Shown here: positions 10,825 to 21,077 of the stretch, piece by piece
Position numbering within the stretch: position 1 is the stretch's first letter
How the letters are laid out: the number at the start of each line of letters is the position of its first letter
Origin: Beaufortia kweichowensis
Lineage: Eukaryota; Chordata; Actinopteri; Cypriniformes; Gastromyzontidae
Reading direction: 5' to 3'
NCBI GenBank assembly: GCA_019155185.1
Contig: CM032804.1
Span: forward strand, 16,522,721 to 16,586,720
Length of the DNA stretch: 64,000 bases
Translations under genes and position numbers: made by a program
The notes under the pieces: model-generated
Seen by the model: the letters and a program-made list of their open reading frames with translations, nothing else
Database searches by the model: none
What the model was told of the DNA's origin: nothing

Positions 10825-11186
10825 CATAGACTATTGTTTTATGCATTGACTTTTGTTCCTGTTTCATTATTAGTGTGTGTTCCTGTTTCATTATTATGCT
10901 TGAACTTTTGAACTCACACTGTTTGCAGAACCAAGGCCGTTAAGAGGCCCACACTTGTAATGCTTATCTATAACTTGTAATGCTATAACTGTGCACATGT
11001 TTCTTTCTACTTCCTTATGGGAGTTGCTTTACACAATAAAAAGGCTGCAAGGGAGAGACACAGTGAGAGAGAGTGACAGAGAACCTTTCTGAAGGTCTCA
11101 AAGCTGCTCTCTCCCTCGCGAGTAAACACCAGTCTTGGTCTGATTGTTGTTCTTTATTGATAGAGGTTTAAGAAATAGACCTATCA
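10825..11186 (+). mobile_element. LTR-like 3' portion and leader of ERV C
   Basis: The block between the ERV B gag scrap and the ERV C gag ATG looks like LTR sequence. It has CACAATAAAAAGG (11033-11045), which could serve as a TATA-like or poly(A) element, then GAGAGAGAGTGACAGAG and a U5-like pyrimidine stretch. No recognisable primer-binding site lies before the ATG at 11187, so the 5' end of this provirus is probably rearranged. Confidence 0.45.
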
Positions 11187-12056
11187 ATGGTAAATCTAAA
11201 TGTATATTTGGACAAAAGGCTGGAAATATGGGCATGCGATGATGACATCTGCAAGAAATATAGCATCAAGTATGCAGAGAGTGGACTATGGGCCTTGCCA
11301 GACATCAAAAGGGCTTATGGAAAGACACAGCGCTTAAGGACAAACACCAAGAAAGATGGATGGTCTGTGATTTTGCTCAAACAAATTCAACAGCACCTGC
11401 AGAAGTGTGAGACTGACAAACTGCAATGCCAGATTGAAGTAGAGAAGGCTAAGGTTAGAGCATTAGCTGAACATCTTCAAAATGAAAAGAAGGAAAAAGA
11501 GCATCTGTTAAATGAAAATGAGAAGTTGTTCAACTTGATTTCTAAACAATTGGAGTTAAAAGACTGTTTTAAAACAAAGACATTTAAAAAGCATGAAGAA
11601 ACTGGTAGCAACGAGAATCAAAGGTTACAGCTCAAAGCAGTTGAGAATAAACAACGAAGAGCTCGGTTTAGAGAAATGCCACATGACCATTGTGAAAGTG
11701 TTGTCTTTGACAGCTCAGACAACAGTGATACTGAATCACCAATTAACACCTGTATTGTTCCAAATATTAAATCCAAGGTTAGGCTTGCTCCTGTAATTGT
11801 CAAAACAGAAGAACTGACAAAAGTTGAAGTCGACAATGAGGAGGAGTATGAGGAGAACGGAGAGAGAAAAACTCACACTGTGACAAAAGTGGTGAAGAAA
11901 TATGTTCCATATAGAACATACCAGCCAGCAACACCAGAACAAGTTGTCAAGGGAACTACCAGAAATATACAAACAACCACAAAAGGTTTGGCAAGTTCTT
12001 CAGCGACTGCACAAAATCTACAATTTACATCCATTAGATGGAGCAGTGATTCTTAA
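11187..12056 (+). pseudogene. gag: ERV C gag, 5' half
   Basis: A 289-residue frame starting MVNLNVYLDKR, with a matrix-like start, a long charged helical region around residues 70-150 and an acidic/basic linker after it. Capsid-like sequence (PQKVWQVLQRLHKIYNLHP) is seen at about 11950-12055, but in a different frame, so a frameshift lies near 11945. The frame stops at 12056, seven bases before the Gypsy insertion at 12064. Gag is the structural polyprotein of the particle; this copy is split and frameshifted. Confidence 0.7.
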
Positions 12057-12063
12057 TGTCAAT

Positions 12064-12998
12064 TGTTACGACCCCAGGTGTGGTTTAGGGGTATAAAGAG
12101 GTGTAACACTTAAAATAGAAATAAATGAATAAATTCCCAGGGGTGTGTGTGTATTTTCAAGGAAACGGAAGACAAGATGAGCCAAGTGATTTATTAAATT
12201 GCAAGAATTAGTGAATAGAAGTGGTAAAGTGAAAACAATAATAGTAATAATAATAATAATAAAGAAATGATAATAATGCGGCTATATACAATATTTACAT
12301 AACATGAACAAAACTCTTAACCAAGGGAAAAGGGACGAGAGTGGGGCTAAATGAAAGAACAGAGCAAAAGAAAACACATCTAACTACCGTTTAAACCCTC
12401 TAATAAACCCAGCTATCTGATAAAATAAAAGAATAAACAAAAAGGTCTTCAGCGTATTCACGTCCTGTCTAAACTATTCTAACTAATCAAAACACAAAAC
12501 GTATAAAAGTGGCACCCACTCCTAAACTAGTGTGTCTAATACAGAGTAGTTATTTGCTACATGTGCACAATGTATGTCGCGCGACAATCTTACCTGTCCA
12601 CTTCTCCCCATGTACCCAGAGAGAACAGAACACCACCACATAACGGACGAACACAAGACAATAGAACAACAATAATCAAACAAGAGATGAGTGGTGACAG
12701 ACTGGTAGGGCGCATATAACAAATAGAACACACAATAACAAAGGGTAAGTAGATAAGGCAAAAGTTCGCTACAGAATAGGTGTTAAGCCGAAAAGTGACT
12801 GACGCGCGTTGACTTGGTGTCTTCTTTGAAACAGGGGGATGGCGATGATTGGCAGAGGAAGGATGACGTCACCTTTTGAAGGACGGTAGATTGACATCTC
12901 GGCGGACCAACAGGACAACAGAATGGATCTGAGGAGGGACAGTGGAGAGAGAGGGAGGAACAAAACAACAACAACACCCCCCCCCCATAGACGTAACA
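12064..12998 (-). repeat. Gmr1-like 3' LTR
   Basis: A 935-bp terminal repeat, TGTTACGACCCC at 12064 to CATAGACGTAACA at 12998. The polypurine tract lies just inside (read on minus, AAGGGGGGAG before the LTR start). Positions 12527-12998 match 15475-15946, including the C-homopolymer tract. The 12064-12526 part has no counterpart in the other LTR. Confidence 0.8.
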
Positions 12999-13064
12999 CT
13001 CCCCCCTTAAGAACAAACACCTGTTTGTTCACACACAAAACAACAGGTTTTTTTTCTTTTCTTT

Positions 13065-13640
13065 TTAAACCCTGGAAAGAGTGTCAGCTAGGACATTGTC
13101 GATACCTTTTTTATGTTTGATAACCAAGTTAAAGTTTTGTAAGGACAGAGACCAGCGCATTAAACGTTGGTTGTGGTTACACATTCGGTACAAGAAAAAC
13201 AGGGGATTATGGTCAGTGAAGACAGTAACTGGTAAGGTGCTGGAACCCACATAAACTTCAAAGTGCTGTAATGCTAGAATGAGAGCTAGTGCTTCCTTCT
13301 CAATAGTGGAATAATTTAGTTGGTGTTTGTTAAATTTACAGGAAAAATAACTAATGGGGTGATCTATGTAGTCTTTATCCTCCTGTAGGAGAACAGCACC
13401 AACGCCAACACCACTAGCATCAACTTAGAGCTTGAAAGGTAAGGTGCAGTTTGGAGCTGCAAGCACAGGTGCATTACAAAGAAGGGTTTTAACACTGTCA
13501 AAAGCATGCTGGCATTCTTTAGACCACTCAAACGGCTTTGAAGGGCTTAGCAATGAGGTGAGGGGATGGACAACCGAAGAAATGTTTTTACAAAAACTTC
13601 GGTAGTTACCGGCCATGCCCAGGAACCTGCGCAGTTCACG
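13065..13640 (-). pseudogene. pol: Gmr1-like RT connection and RNase H
   Basis: Minus-strand fragments carry the RT thumb/connection (MAGNYRSFCKNISS at 13616) and an RNase H-like end with FTDHNPL, NQRLMRW and NVLADTLSRV, the last followed by a stop at 13065. Frames change at about 13640 and 13425. The protein ends 67 bp before the 3' LTR with no integrase after it, which fits the Gmr1 domain order. Confidence 0.75.
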
Positions 13641-14294
13641 TCACGTGGTGGGAACAGGAAATTCCACAATGACCGTGACCTTGGCCTCAACCGGGCGAAC
13701 CTGACCCTGACCGACCTCTTTACCGAGGTAGGTGACGGTCGCCTGACCAAACTCGCATTTAGCCAGGTTAAGTGTTAGAGATGCAGTGTCTAGGCGATCA
13801 AACACAGTTTTTAAAGTGGCAACATGCTCAGGCCAGTCTAATGAATGAATAACAATATCATCTAAATAAGCGCTGCAATTTGGCACACCTGCTAGCACAA
13901 TGTTAATAAGTCGTTGGAATGTTGCAGGCGGATTTCGTAACCCAAACGGCAAAGCTATATATTGGAGAAAACTATCAGGGGTAACGAAGGCTGAGATATC
14001 CGAAGCTTGTGTGTTAAGTGGAACTTGCCAATAAACTTTTAGCATATCTAATTTGCTAACAAAATGAGCTGATCCCACATTATCTATACAGTATTCCATG
14101 CGGGGCAGTGGGAAACTGTTGGGCACCGTCACTGCATTTACCTTACGGTAATCGGTGCACAACCTAAAAGTCCCGTCGGGCTTGGGAACAAGCAGACATG
14201 GAGAGCTCCAGGGACTATAGCTTGGTTTAGCTAATCCATTTTCTAATAGGTAGTTTACCTCCTGGTGCATAACAGACCTTTTCAACGCATTCAC
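13641..14294 (-). pseudogene. pol: Gmr1-like reverse transcriptase
   Basis: A 217-residue open frame covering the RT fingers and palm: LLVPKPDGTFRLCTDYRKVN, FVSKLDMLKVYWQVPL, LPFGLRNPPATFQ and the catalytic YLDD (about 13855). The upstream spacer (HLSAEQKFDIV..LLFSDVPRQ) is visible from about 14475. The frame breaks near 13640 at the start of the thumb. RT copies element RNA to DNA in the cytoplasmic particle. Confidence 0.85.
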
Positions 14295-14399
14295 ACGATA
14301 AGCATGTTGCTTAATAGGGCGTGCATCATTTACTTTAATGTCATGTTGTAGTACATTGGTTTGTCTAGGAACATCACTAAAGAGAAGGGGTTAAACCAG

Positions 14400-14966
14400 T
14401 AATTAATTGAACAATGTCAAACTTCTGCTCTGCCGACAAATGAGTGAGACATGATGAAAGATCCACTTTTGTTTTAGGCAACGGCCCCACACAATCTACA
14501 ATTACATGTTCGAATGGCTCTCAAACCACAGGGATCGGTGAGAGCGGAGCAGGTGGAATCACCTGATTCGGCTTGCTTACAAATTGACAGGTATGACAGG
14601 TACGGCAATACTGAGCAACATCTTTTTTTAACCCTGGCCAAAAAAATGTCTAATTATTCTATATTATGTTTTTGTAACTCCAAGATGGCCAGCCAGTTGA
14701 TGATCATGGGCTAACCGCAAAACATGCTGACGATAAGGTCAGGGAACAACAATTTGGTACACAACATTCCAGTGCAACTTTTCATCAGGGGCAGAACACC
14801 ACTTACGCAATAGTAAATCATTGTCAACGAAATAAGCAACCTTTTTATCTGCAGCAGAATCTGGAGAAACAACAGATGCAAAACAGGGGGCAAGTGAAAT
14901 ATCCTTTTTCTGAGCAGTTGTAATTTGCGACCGAGAGATGGACAGTTTCAACGTGTCCGAATCCAT
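14400..14966 (-). pseudogene. pol: Gmr1-like integrase N-terminal part, core deleted
   Basis: The minus strand carries the pre-integrase segment (KKDISLAPCF, YFVDNDLLLRKW), then an H2C2 zinc-binding region (HDHQLAGHLGVTKT and CRTCHTC) and the first integrase core motif VDCVGPLPKTK. Directly after it the sequence passes to the pre-RT spacer (CLTHLSAEQKF), so the D,D-35-E core and C-terminal domain are deleted at about 14475. Integrase inserts element DNA; this copy lacks the catalytic core. Confidence 0.7.
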
Positions 14967-14999
14967 CGCAATTAAACTTGAACTTCCTGAATGGGGTAC

Positions 15000-15470
15000 A
15001 TGATGCTTTTTAGGGGAACTATCAGTTTCAGTTTCAGACTATCAGTCAGACAACTCTCCCTTTAGCCGCTTTTTCGTGACTGTGTACGTGTAACAGCGCA
15101 CGCGGGGAAAATCTTAGGGTAAGAGTCAGATACATCTTCAGACTGACAGTACAAGTCTGATTTATCAAACACTTCTAGTAATGGCGTCACCTTTTAATAT
15201 TTCTGAGTTTGCCAGTCTCATGCAATGGTGAGGAGCGTTACGGAGAATGACACCGTCCTCATCAGCACCTGAGACACCAGGAGAGGGCTGTACGTCTACA
15301 GCTACATCCACAGAGGGGATGGCGTGCCCAGCAGTCAGAACTGCAGCATGTGTGGGCTCACTCTCTCTGTCATGGTAAGGTTTTAGCATGTTTATATGGC
15401 AAACGCGGGTTTGGCATTTTCTGTCAGGTGTATGAATCACATAATCTATTTCACTCACTTTCTTCTTCAC
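15000..15470 (-). pseudogene. pol: Misplaced integrase tail fused to protease tail
   Basis: From 15470 the minus strand reads the integrase C-terminal end (SEIDYVIHTPDRKCQTRV, CHINMLKPY) and the following spacer to about 15195. It then switches to a protease-end segment (LLEVFDKSD, FPACAVTRTQSRK). In intact relatives the integrase tail follows the integrase core and comes just before RT. Here it lies upstream of the zinc region, so the segment is out of order even for a Gmr1-like element. Confidence 0.6.
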
Positions 15471-15475
15471 CGCAT

Positions 15476-15946
15476 AGTGTGTCTAATACAGAGTAGTTAT
15501 TTGCTACAATGTGCACAATGTATGTCGCGCGACAATCTTACCTGTCCGCTTCTCCCCGGTACCCAGAGAGAACAGAACACCACCACATAACGGACGAACA
15601 CAAGACAATAGAACAACAATAATCAAACAAGAAATGAGTGGTGACAGACTGGTAGGGCGCATATAACAAATAGAACACACAATAACGAAGGGTAAGTAGA
15701 TAAGGCAAAAGTTCGCTACAGAATAGGTGTTAAGCCGAAAAGTGACTGACGCATGTTGACTTGGCGTCTTCTTTAAAACAGGGGGATGGCAATGATTGGC
15801 AGAAGAAGGATGACTTCACCTTTTGAAGGACGGTAGATTGACATCTCGCCGGACCAACAGGACAACAGAATGGATCTGAGGAGGGACAGTGGAGAGAGAG
15901 GGAGGAACAAAACAACAACAACACCCCCCCCCCCATAGACGTAACA
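15476..15946 (-). repeat. Gmr1-like 5' LTR, truncated
   Basis: This 471-bp repeat matches the outer half of the 3' LTR (TGTGTCTAATACAGAG to CGTAACA). The other 460 bp, together with the primer-binding site and gag, are missing at the junction near 15475. Confidence 0.8.
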
Positions 15947-15952
15947 CAATTT

Positions 15953-16604
15953 AAGGGACAGTGACCAAAAGAGACTTACTGAATGTGTGGAAAACAAAGT
16001 AGGCGAGTCTCAAGATAACATTGAGTCTGGATGGGAAGCTGTAAAAACTTTCTTGTTTGAATTAAGACCTGCAGAGACCAACTGGACTAAAATTACTTCA
16101 TGTATTCAGAAGACAGGGGAATGTGTTGCAGAATTTGAAGAACGCTTTAGACAAACATGGTTGGAACATGCTGGTTTGAATAACAATAAGGACTTTGACA
16201 GAGATACCAGTATGCCTCTGAAAACAGCATTTGTGAATGGACTGAAACCAGAAATTTCTGAAGCCCTGAAACTACAGTATGATGACTGGGACAGTATTGG
16301 GACTGCCTTTAATCAGGTAGTTGAATGGTCAGCAAAGATGGAAAGAGTACAGGATGTCCAGCTAAGAGCCTTGCAAACCAAACATGTACGTTGCAATAAT
16401 GAGACAGGGGGACATCGCTCATGTGGAAATATCCAGCATGGAAGGTGCAGGTACTGCAACAAAGAAGGACACTGGATTCGTGACTGCAGCTTGAGATTAA
16501 AAGACCAAAATGACAATATGGACTACCTGGACAGAACGTTTCAGCAGCTGACAGCAGAACAAAAACAGACTCTACTAAAAGCTGTTGAGCTCCAGGGAAA
16601 CTAA
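15953..16604 (+). pseudogene. gag: ERV C gag, 3' half with zinc knuckle
   Basis: The frame is open from the insertion boundary (LRDSDQKRLTEC) through a capsid C-terminal region (major homology-like GECVAEFEERFRQTW) to a nucleocapsid zinc knuckle CRYCNKEGHWIRDC at about 16447 (C-X2-C-X4-H-X4-C). It ends with TAA at 16604. The first ATG in the frame is 15987, but the true start is the 5' half at 11187. Capsid forms the core shell and the knuckle binds genomic RNA in intact relatives. Confidence 0.8.
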
Positions 16605-16619
16605 AGAACCCCTCTCTGC

Positions 16620-17215
16620 AGCACCAGCTAGTGGCATTTCATCCAGAATCTGGTGAAGTTTTTGAGGCAAAAGCACACACAGACACCTCAAGAACAGAAG
16701 TGGAAGTTGATGCCCTTGCAAATGATGCTGTTAAATGAGCTGTAAAGGAGAGGGTGCATATAAAGCAGCATTAAGGAATCTTAACAAAGACAGACAGTTG
16801 ATTCCAAACAGTGAACAAATTCACATTGAACTTAACAAGATACATGAACTAAACCCTTATGAAAATGTCACAGGCCGACCTATGTCCATACAAAGAGCTG
16901 AAGAAGTGTTTAAAGCTGACATACATCTGATCTAACAGCCACGTCCAAAACTCTAAACGACTCAGCATGGCAGTACAGGATTCCAAGCAGCAGGTCCTGA
17001 ATGCGTGTAAGCCACCTCCAGAAGGGGGGGATGATATGGTGTTTGATCAATGGGTAGTCGTTCTAAAACCTAAAAGATTACCATTGGAATCCAGGTGGGA
17101 AGGTTCATTTCATGTTTTGTTGATAACTGATACAGCAGTTAAGGTGCAGAGAAAAGAGAAGTGGATTGACGTGAGACATTGTAACTTAGTTCATCTGCCT
17201 AGAGACGAGGGATAG
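16620..17215 (+). pseudogene. pol: ERV C pol remnant: RNase H tail and integrase C-terminal end
   Basis: Short pieces in shifting frames follow gag. About 16625-16738 reads an RNase H-like tail (TEVEVDALANDAVK). Positions 16735-16935 contain LNPYENVTGRPM, as in gamma-type integrase ends. Positions 16967-17215 contain PLESRWEGSFHVLLITDTAV and end HLPRDEG-stop, the SH3-like C-terminal domain. Protease, RT and the integrase core are absent, so pol has lost more than 2 kb. The last 145 bp of it recur at 20534-20677. Confidence 0.7.
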
Positions 17216-17227
17216 ATGGCAGTAGTG

Positions 17228-17615
17228 TGTTACAGTGCTGGGTCAGGACAGACAGAATACACGAGATTATCTCAAAACAAGTCTTTACTGAGCTTGAATC
17301 AGAGCAGAATTACAGGCCTCACTCATGAGGAGAATAAAATAATAACAGGCACAGAGTATATCCAGGGCAGAACGAGAGACAGGTAACAAAACCCACACAA
17401 CCAAATTAAACAACATCAACACCGGACCAAGACTAAACTAAAAACAGGCTTTAAATAATGCAAACAATAAACTCATAACGACAGAAAACAGCTGCAGGTG
17501 ATAACAAAATAACTGGTGCTAACAGGATTGCAGATGGTGATCAGGTGAACAGGTGAAATGCATAATGGGAAACTGAGTCCAAACAAGAGGTGCAGATGAC
17601 AGTTGACAGGTGACA
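17228..17615 (-). repeat. LTR of gag-only element, copy 1
   Basis: It is near-identical to 20690-21072 over most of its length. It contains the tract GGCTTTAAATAATGC and ends ..GGTGACA before the purine tract. It begins directly behind the stop codon region of the ERV integrase remnant. Confidence 0.8.
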
Positions 17616-20528
17616 GTTCCCCCCTCCCCCCGGAAGGCGCGTCCTCGCGCCACAAGATCCACGGAGGGGGGAGAGGGAGGCTGGAGGCTCGGGGTCAGGA
17701 GGCTCGGGGTCTGGCTCTGGAGGCTCGGGATCGGGCTCTGGAGGATCGGGCTCTGGAGGATCGGGCTCGGGCTCCGGCCACTCTGGGGCAAACTGTGGCG
17801 GCTGTGACCGCTCTGGGGCTGACTGCGGCGGCGCTGGGGTTAACTGCGGCGGCGCTGGCGGCTGGGGCTCTGACCGCTCTGGGGCCGACTGTGGCGGCTG
17901 TGACCACTCTGGGGCAGACTGTGGCGGCTGTGACCGCTCTGGGGCTGACTGCGGCGGCGCTGGGGCTGACTGCGGCGGCGCTGGCAGCTGGGGCTCTGAC
18001 CGCTCTGGGGCAGACTGTGGCGGCTGTGACCGCTCTGGGGCAGACTCCGAGGCGCCGGGAACAGGGGACTCCGAGGCGCCGGGAACAGGGGACTCCGAGG
18101 CGCCGGGAACAGGGGACTCCGAGGCGCCGGGAACAGGGGACTCAGAGGCGCCGGGAACAGGGGACTCAGAGGCGCCGGGAACAGGGGACTCAGAGGCGCC
18201 GGGAACATGGGACTCAGGAACTGGGGGCCCAGAGGAGACGGGAACTGGGGGCCCAGAGGAGACGGGAACTGGGGGCCCAGAGGAGTGACTACCTAGGGAC
18301 AGACTAGCGATAGATGACTCTGAACAGGACTTCTCAGGAACAAACAGGCTTGGACAGTCTACAGTGGAGGGATTACTAGGAGCTGGGGCACTTGGAGGGG
18401 AAAACTTGCTTTGTGACACTGCACCAGAGGTCTGACTACTTAGACACCAACTAGGGACGGATGGGTGCCATTCTTGAGGAGTTTGGCCCTGGGACAGGGA
18501 TTCAGCAGCTTGACTATAACTACTAGTTTGGGGTGAAGCCACTTCGCTCAACTGAGAAGAACCAAAGTTAACTTGACTAGGGCTGCGTTGGGACTGCCTA
18601 TATGAATTGCTAGGAAAACTACTTGCACCCTGTGCTAGACCAGAGGTATGAAAAATGGGCGACTGACTAAAACCCCCTTGGGAGCTGGAAACATACAAAT
18701 TCTGGGATGCATTACTGCCAGTGGGCTGGCTAGAAACAGCTGCAGGCAAGGAAACAAGAGTAGAATATTCAGGGGTATACTGACTTGAGATACTTTGAGA
18801 CTGTAGGGACAAATCACCAAGAGTTCCATTACCTCCCTGTGCAGAAACCAACTGACAAGAACTTCCTGTCACTGGTGGTCTAGAACTGCCCATAATTGCT
18901 GCATGTTGGCTTTGGATCGCTTGACTGCTAACGCTCTCGCTGGAGAGTCTTCCAGCCGAAGACAAAAGCTTTGCATGTATACGAGACCTGCTGGCAGGCT
19001 GACTGGAAACACTAAGTTGCTGTGAAGACCCACTGTAAAGGCTACTCTTGGCCTGAGAGACCAAGCGACTAACGCCTGCTGAAATAGTGCTAGAATTGCC
19101 CTGAGAGCTTGTAACACTAGTTTGCTGTGTGAAAACAGCCTGAGGTGAGATGGGTTTGAAAGACTCAGATGAGAGTTTACTAGAACCCGACTGAGAATGG
19201 GGCAAATAACCACTGCACGCACTACCTTCTCCCTGAGAGGACATAAATTGAGCTGATGTACTCCTCTGAGGCCTAATCAGTGAAGCTGGAGAGTGCTGGC
19301 TAAATAAACCTGGATTACTTGTGGACTGACTAGAAGCTAGCCGTGAGGAACTAAACTTGGAAGGAGATCCAGAAGAAAACTGGCTAAGGGTACCTTGAGG
19401 CTGGACAGGGCCACTGAAAACACTAAAGTCTTCCAAAACACGTTTCCTAGAGCTGACTTGAGATTGGGCAAGGGTACCACTATAAGCACTACTTCCTCCC
19501 TGGGGAGATGCAAACTGACTGGAAGGTCCCATTTGGGGTGACGCAGCAACTAGAGCAAAGGTACCTCGAGACTTGGGACAAGAGAGATCCCCATAACTAC
19601 TTCCTGTCTGCACCGGGACATAACTAGAAGTTGCAAACATTGTCCTTGACTGACTTGGAGCGATGGATAAAGACACACTGGTGTCACTTGAGGGCTGACT
19701 ACACCCTCCCACAGGTGAAGAACTAAGCTTGCTAGTAGTCACTGAACTAAGTGAATACAAGGTAGGGATCTCCTGAGATGACATGGGGAAGTAATTGGAG
19801 GGGGCGACCATATGAGCGGGAACTGGGTCTGGGAACTCTAGAGCGGAGTCTGGGGATTCTAGGACAGAGTCTGGGAACTCTAGGAATTCTAGGACAGAGT
19901 CTGGGTACTTTGGGGATTCTAGGACAGAGACTGGGAACTCTGGAAATTCTAGGGCATAGTCTGGGAACTCTTGAAATTCTAGGTCATAGTCTGGGAACTC
20001 TGGAAATTCTAGGGCGAAGTCTGGGAACTCTGGGAATTCTAGGGCGGAGTCTGGGAACTCCGGGTCGGAGTCTGGGAACTCCGGTGCGGAGTCTGGGAAC
20101 TCCGGGACGGCCCTCTTGGCCGGGACTTGACTCTCGGAAGCGGCCATCTTGGCCGGAACTTGACTCTCGGGAACGGCCATCTTGGCCGGGACTTGACTCT
20201 CGGGAACGGCCATCTTGGCCGGGACAGGACTCTCGGGAGCGGCCATCTTGGCCGCGGCAGAGCTCTCAGAGGCGGCCATCTTGACCGCGGCAGAGCTCTC
20301 GGAGGAGGCCATCTCGACCAGGCGGCGGAGGGGGCGACACCCACAACTGGCCAACACCCAATCCATACTCGCCTCCAAGCTTCCAGAAGGCCCCCATCTA
20401 GACAGCTTGGCCCATGTCGCGTCGTTCAGCCCCCAGAGAAACAGACGCCTCTGGTGGTCTTCGGGAAGCCCCGAGACCATCCCGCCGCAGACGGCGAAAC
20501 ATAGAGCGTAGGCCTCGACAGATTCCTC
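17541..20528 (-). CDS. Gag-like protein with Ser/Pro/Glu-rich minisatellite repeats (copy 1)
   Basis: An open frame runs from the junction near 20528 to a stop at 17541, nearly 1,000 residues. The first in-frame ATG is at 20480, but comparison with copy 2 (start at 50858) shows that about 30 N-terminal residues are missing. The start holds a retrotransposon gag-like motif (MVSGLPEDHQ, LFLWGLNDATWAKL, WVLASCGC). Then come Ala/Ser repeats (KMAAPES), FPDSAPEFPD repeats, a long Ser/Gln-rich region, and SPVPGASE and PPQSAPERSE repeats. No zinc knuckle or enzyme domain is seen. The frame is intact although the element is truncated. It could also be read as a low-complexity host-like protein, but the LTRs and second copy argue against that. 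Confidence 0.65.
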   Translation of the reverse strand, partial: EESVEAYALCFAVCGGMVSGLPEDHQRRLFLWGLNDATWAKLSRWGPSGSLEASMDWVLASCGCRPLRRLVEMASSESSAAVKMAASESSAAAKMAAPESPVPAKMAVPESQVPAKMAVPESQVPAKMAASESQVPAKRAVPEFPDSAPEFPDSDPEFPDSALEFPEFPDFALEFPEFPDYDLEFQEFPDYALEFPEFPVSVLESPKYPDSVLEFLEFPDSVLESPDSALEFPDPVPAHMVAPSNYFPMSSQEIPTLYSLSSVTTSKLSSSPVGGCSQPSSDTSVSLSIAPSQSRTMFATSSYVPVQTGSSYGDLSCPKSRGTFALVAASPQMGPSSQFASPQGGSSAYSGTLAQSQVSSRKRVLEDFSVFSGPVQPQGTLSQFSSGSPSKFSSSRLASSQSTSNPGLFSQHSPASLIRPQRSTSAQFMSSQGEGSACSGYLPHSQSGSSKLSSESFKPISPQAVFTQQTSVTSSQGNSSTISAGVSRLVSQAKSSLYSGSSQQLSVSSQPASRSRIHAKLLSSAGRLSSESVSSQAIQSQHAAIMGSSRPPVTGSSCQLVSAQGGNGTLGDLSLQSQSISSQYTPEYSTLVSLPAAVSSQPTGSNASQNLYVSSSQGGFSQSPIFHTSGLAQGASSFPSNSYRQSQRSPSQVNFGSSQLSEVASPQTSSYSQAAESLSQGQTPQEWHPSVPSWCLSSQTSGAVSQSKFSPPSAPAPSNPSTVDCPSLFVPEKSCSESSIASLSLGSHSSGPPVPVSSGPPVPVSSGPPVPESHVPGASESPVPGASESPVPGASESPVPGASESPVPGASESPVPGASESPVPGASESAPERSQPPQSAPERSEPQLPAPPQSAPAPPQSAPERSQPPQSAPEWSQPPQSAPERSEPQPPAPPQLTPAPPQSAPERSQPPQFAPEWPEPEPDPPEPDPPEPDPEPPEPDPEPPDPEPPASLSPLRGSCGARTRLPGGGGNCHLSTVICTSCLDSVSHYAFHLFT

Positions 20529-20532
20529 CTCC

Positions 20533-21077
20533 TAAAAGATTACCATTGGAATCCAGGTGGGAAGGTTCATTTCATGTTTTGTTGATAACTGATACAGCAG
20601 TTAAGGTGCAAAGAAAAGAGAAGTGGATTGACGTGAGACATTGTAACTTAATTCATCTGCCTAGAGACGAGGGATAGATGGCAGTAGTGTGTTACAGTGC
20701 TGGGTCAGGACAGACAGAATACACGAGATTATCTCAAAACAAGTCTTTACTGAGCTTGAATCAGAGCAGAATTACAGGCCTCACTCATGAGGAGAACAAA
20801 ATAATAACAGGCACAGAGTATATCCAGGGCAGAACGAGAGACAGGTAACAAAACCCACACAACCAAATTAAACAACATCAACACCGGACCAAGACTAAAC
20901 TAAAAACAGGCTTTAAATAATACAAACAATAAACTCATAACGACAGAAAACAGGTGCAGGTGATAACAAAATAACTGGTGCTAACAGGATTGCAGATGGT
21001 GATCAGGTGAACAGGTGAAATGCATAATGGGAAACTGAGTCCAAACAAGAGGTGCAGAGTGAAATCATGACATAGTG
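20533..21077 (+). repeat. Second copy of ERV integrase tail plus LTR with TAGTG duplication
   Basis: Positions 20533-20689 repeat 17070-17227 (integrase end, stop, GATGGCAGTAGTG). The LTR follows at 20690-21072 (TGTTACAG..ATCATGACA), and then TAGTG again (21073-21077). Here the LTR is a complete solo-type insertion in ERV sequence with a perfect 5-bp duplication. The left copy at 17228 has the same left flank but leads into the element interior. This is the expected footprint of recombination between a full-length and a solo-LTR version, or of a tandem duplication. Confidence 0.8.

Larger units (their letters stand above)
12064..15946 (-). mobile_element. Gmr1-like Ty3/Gypsy retrotransposon inserted in ERV gag
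   Basis: The ends are TGTTACG..CGTAACA and the flanks show the duplication CAAT (12060-12063, 15947-15950). On the minus strand the order is partial 5' LTR, integrase and protease pieces, reverse transcriptase, RNase H, polypurine tract, 3' LTR. Integrase motifs upstream of RT, with the coding region ending in RNase H directly before the 3' LTR, is the hallmark of Gmr1-like elements (Ty3/Gypsy phylogeny with Ty1/copia domain order). The gag gene, most of the protease and the integrase core are missing, so the copy is dead. It separates the two halves of the ERV C gag. Confidence 0.8.
17228..20528 (-). mobile_element. Gag-only LTR retrotransposon (TR-GAG-like), copy 1
   Basis: Minus-oriented element. 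Its low-coordinate LTR (17228-17615) starts TGTTACAG right after TAGTG (17223-17227). A purine tract (G/A-rich on minus) lies at 17616-17632. The interior carries one long gag-like ORF and no protease, RT or integrase. The 5' part of the element is lost at about 20528, where the ORF is joined to a second copy of the ERV integrase tail. Such elements depend on enzymes supplied by a related Gypsy element; that dependence is inferred. Confidence 0.7.

Noticed and set aside
12975..12990. C-homopolymer tracts (also 15923-15934) as functional G-quadruplex sites
   Set aside because: They are a feature of the LTR edge near the polypurine tract and occur in both LTR copies. There are too few separate G-runs for a clear quadruplex.
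17603..18307. Long plus-strand ORF over the gag-only element (234 aa, Arg/Gln-rich repeats)
   Set aside because: It is the antisense shadow of the in-frame minisatellites of the minus-strand gag-like ORF. Its repeats follow from the other frame and it has no independent start context or motif.
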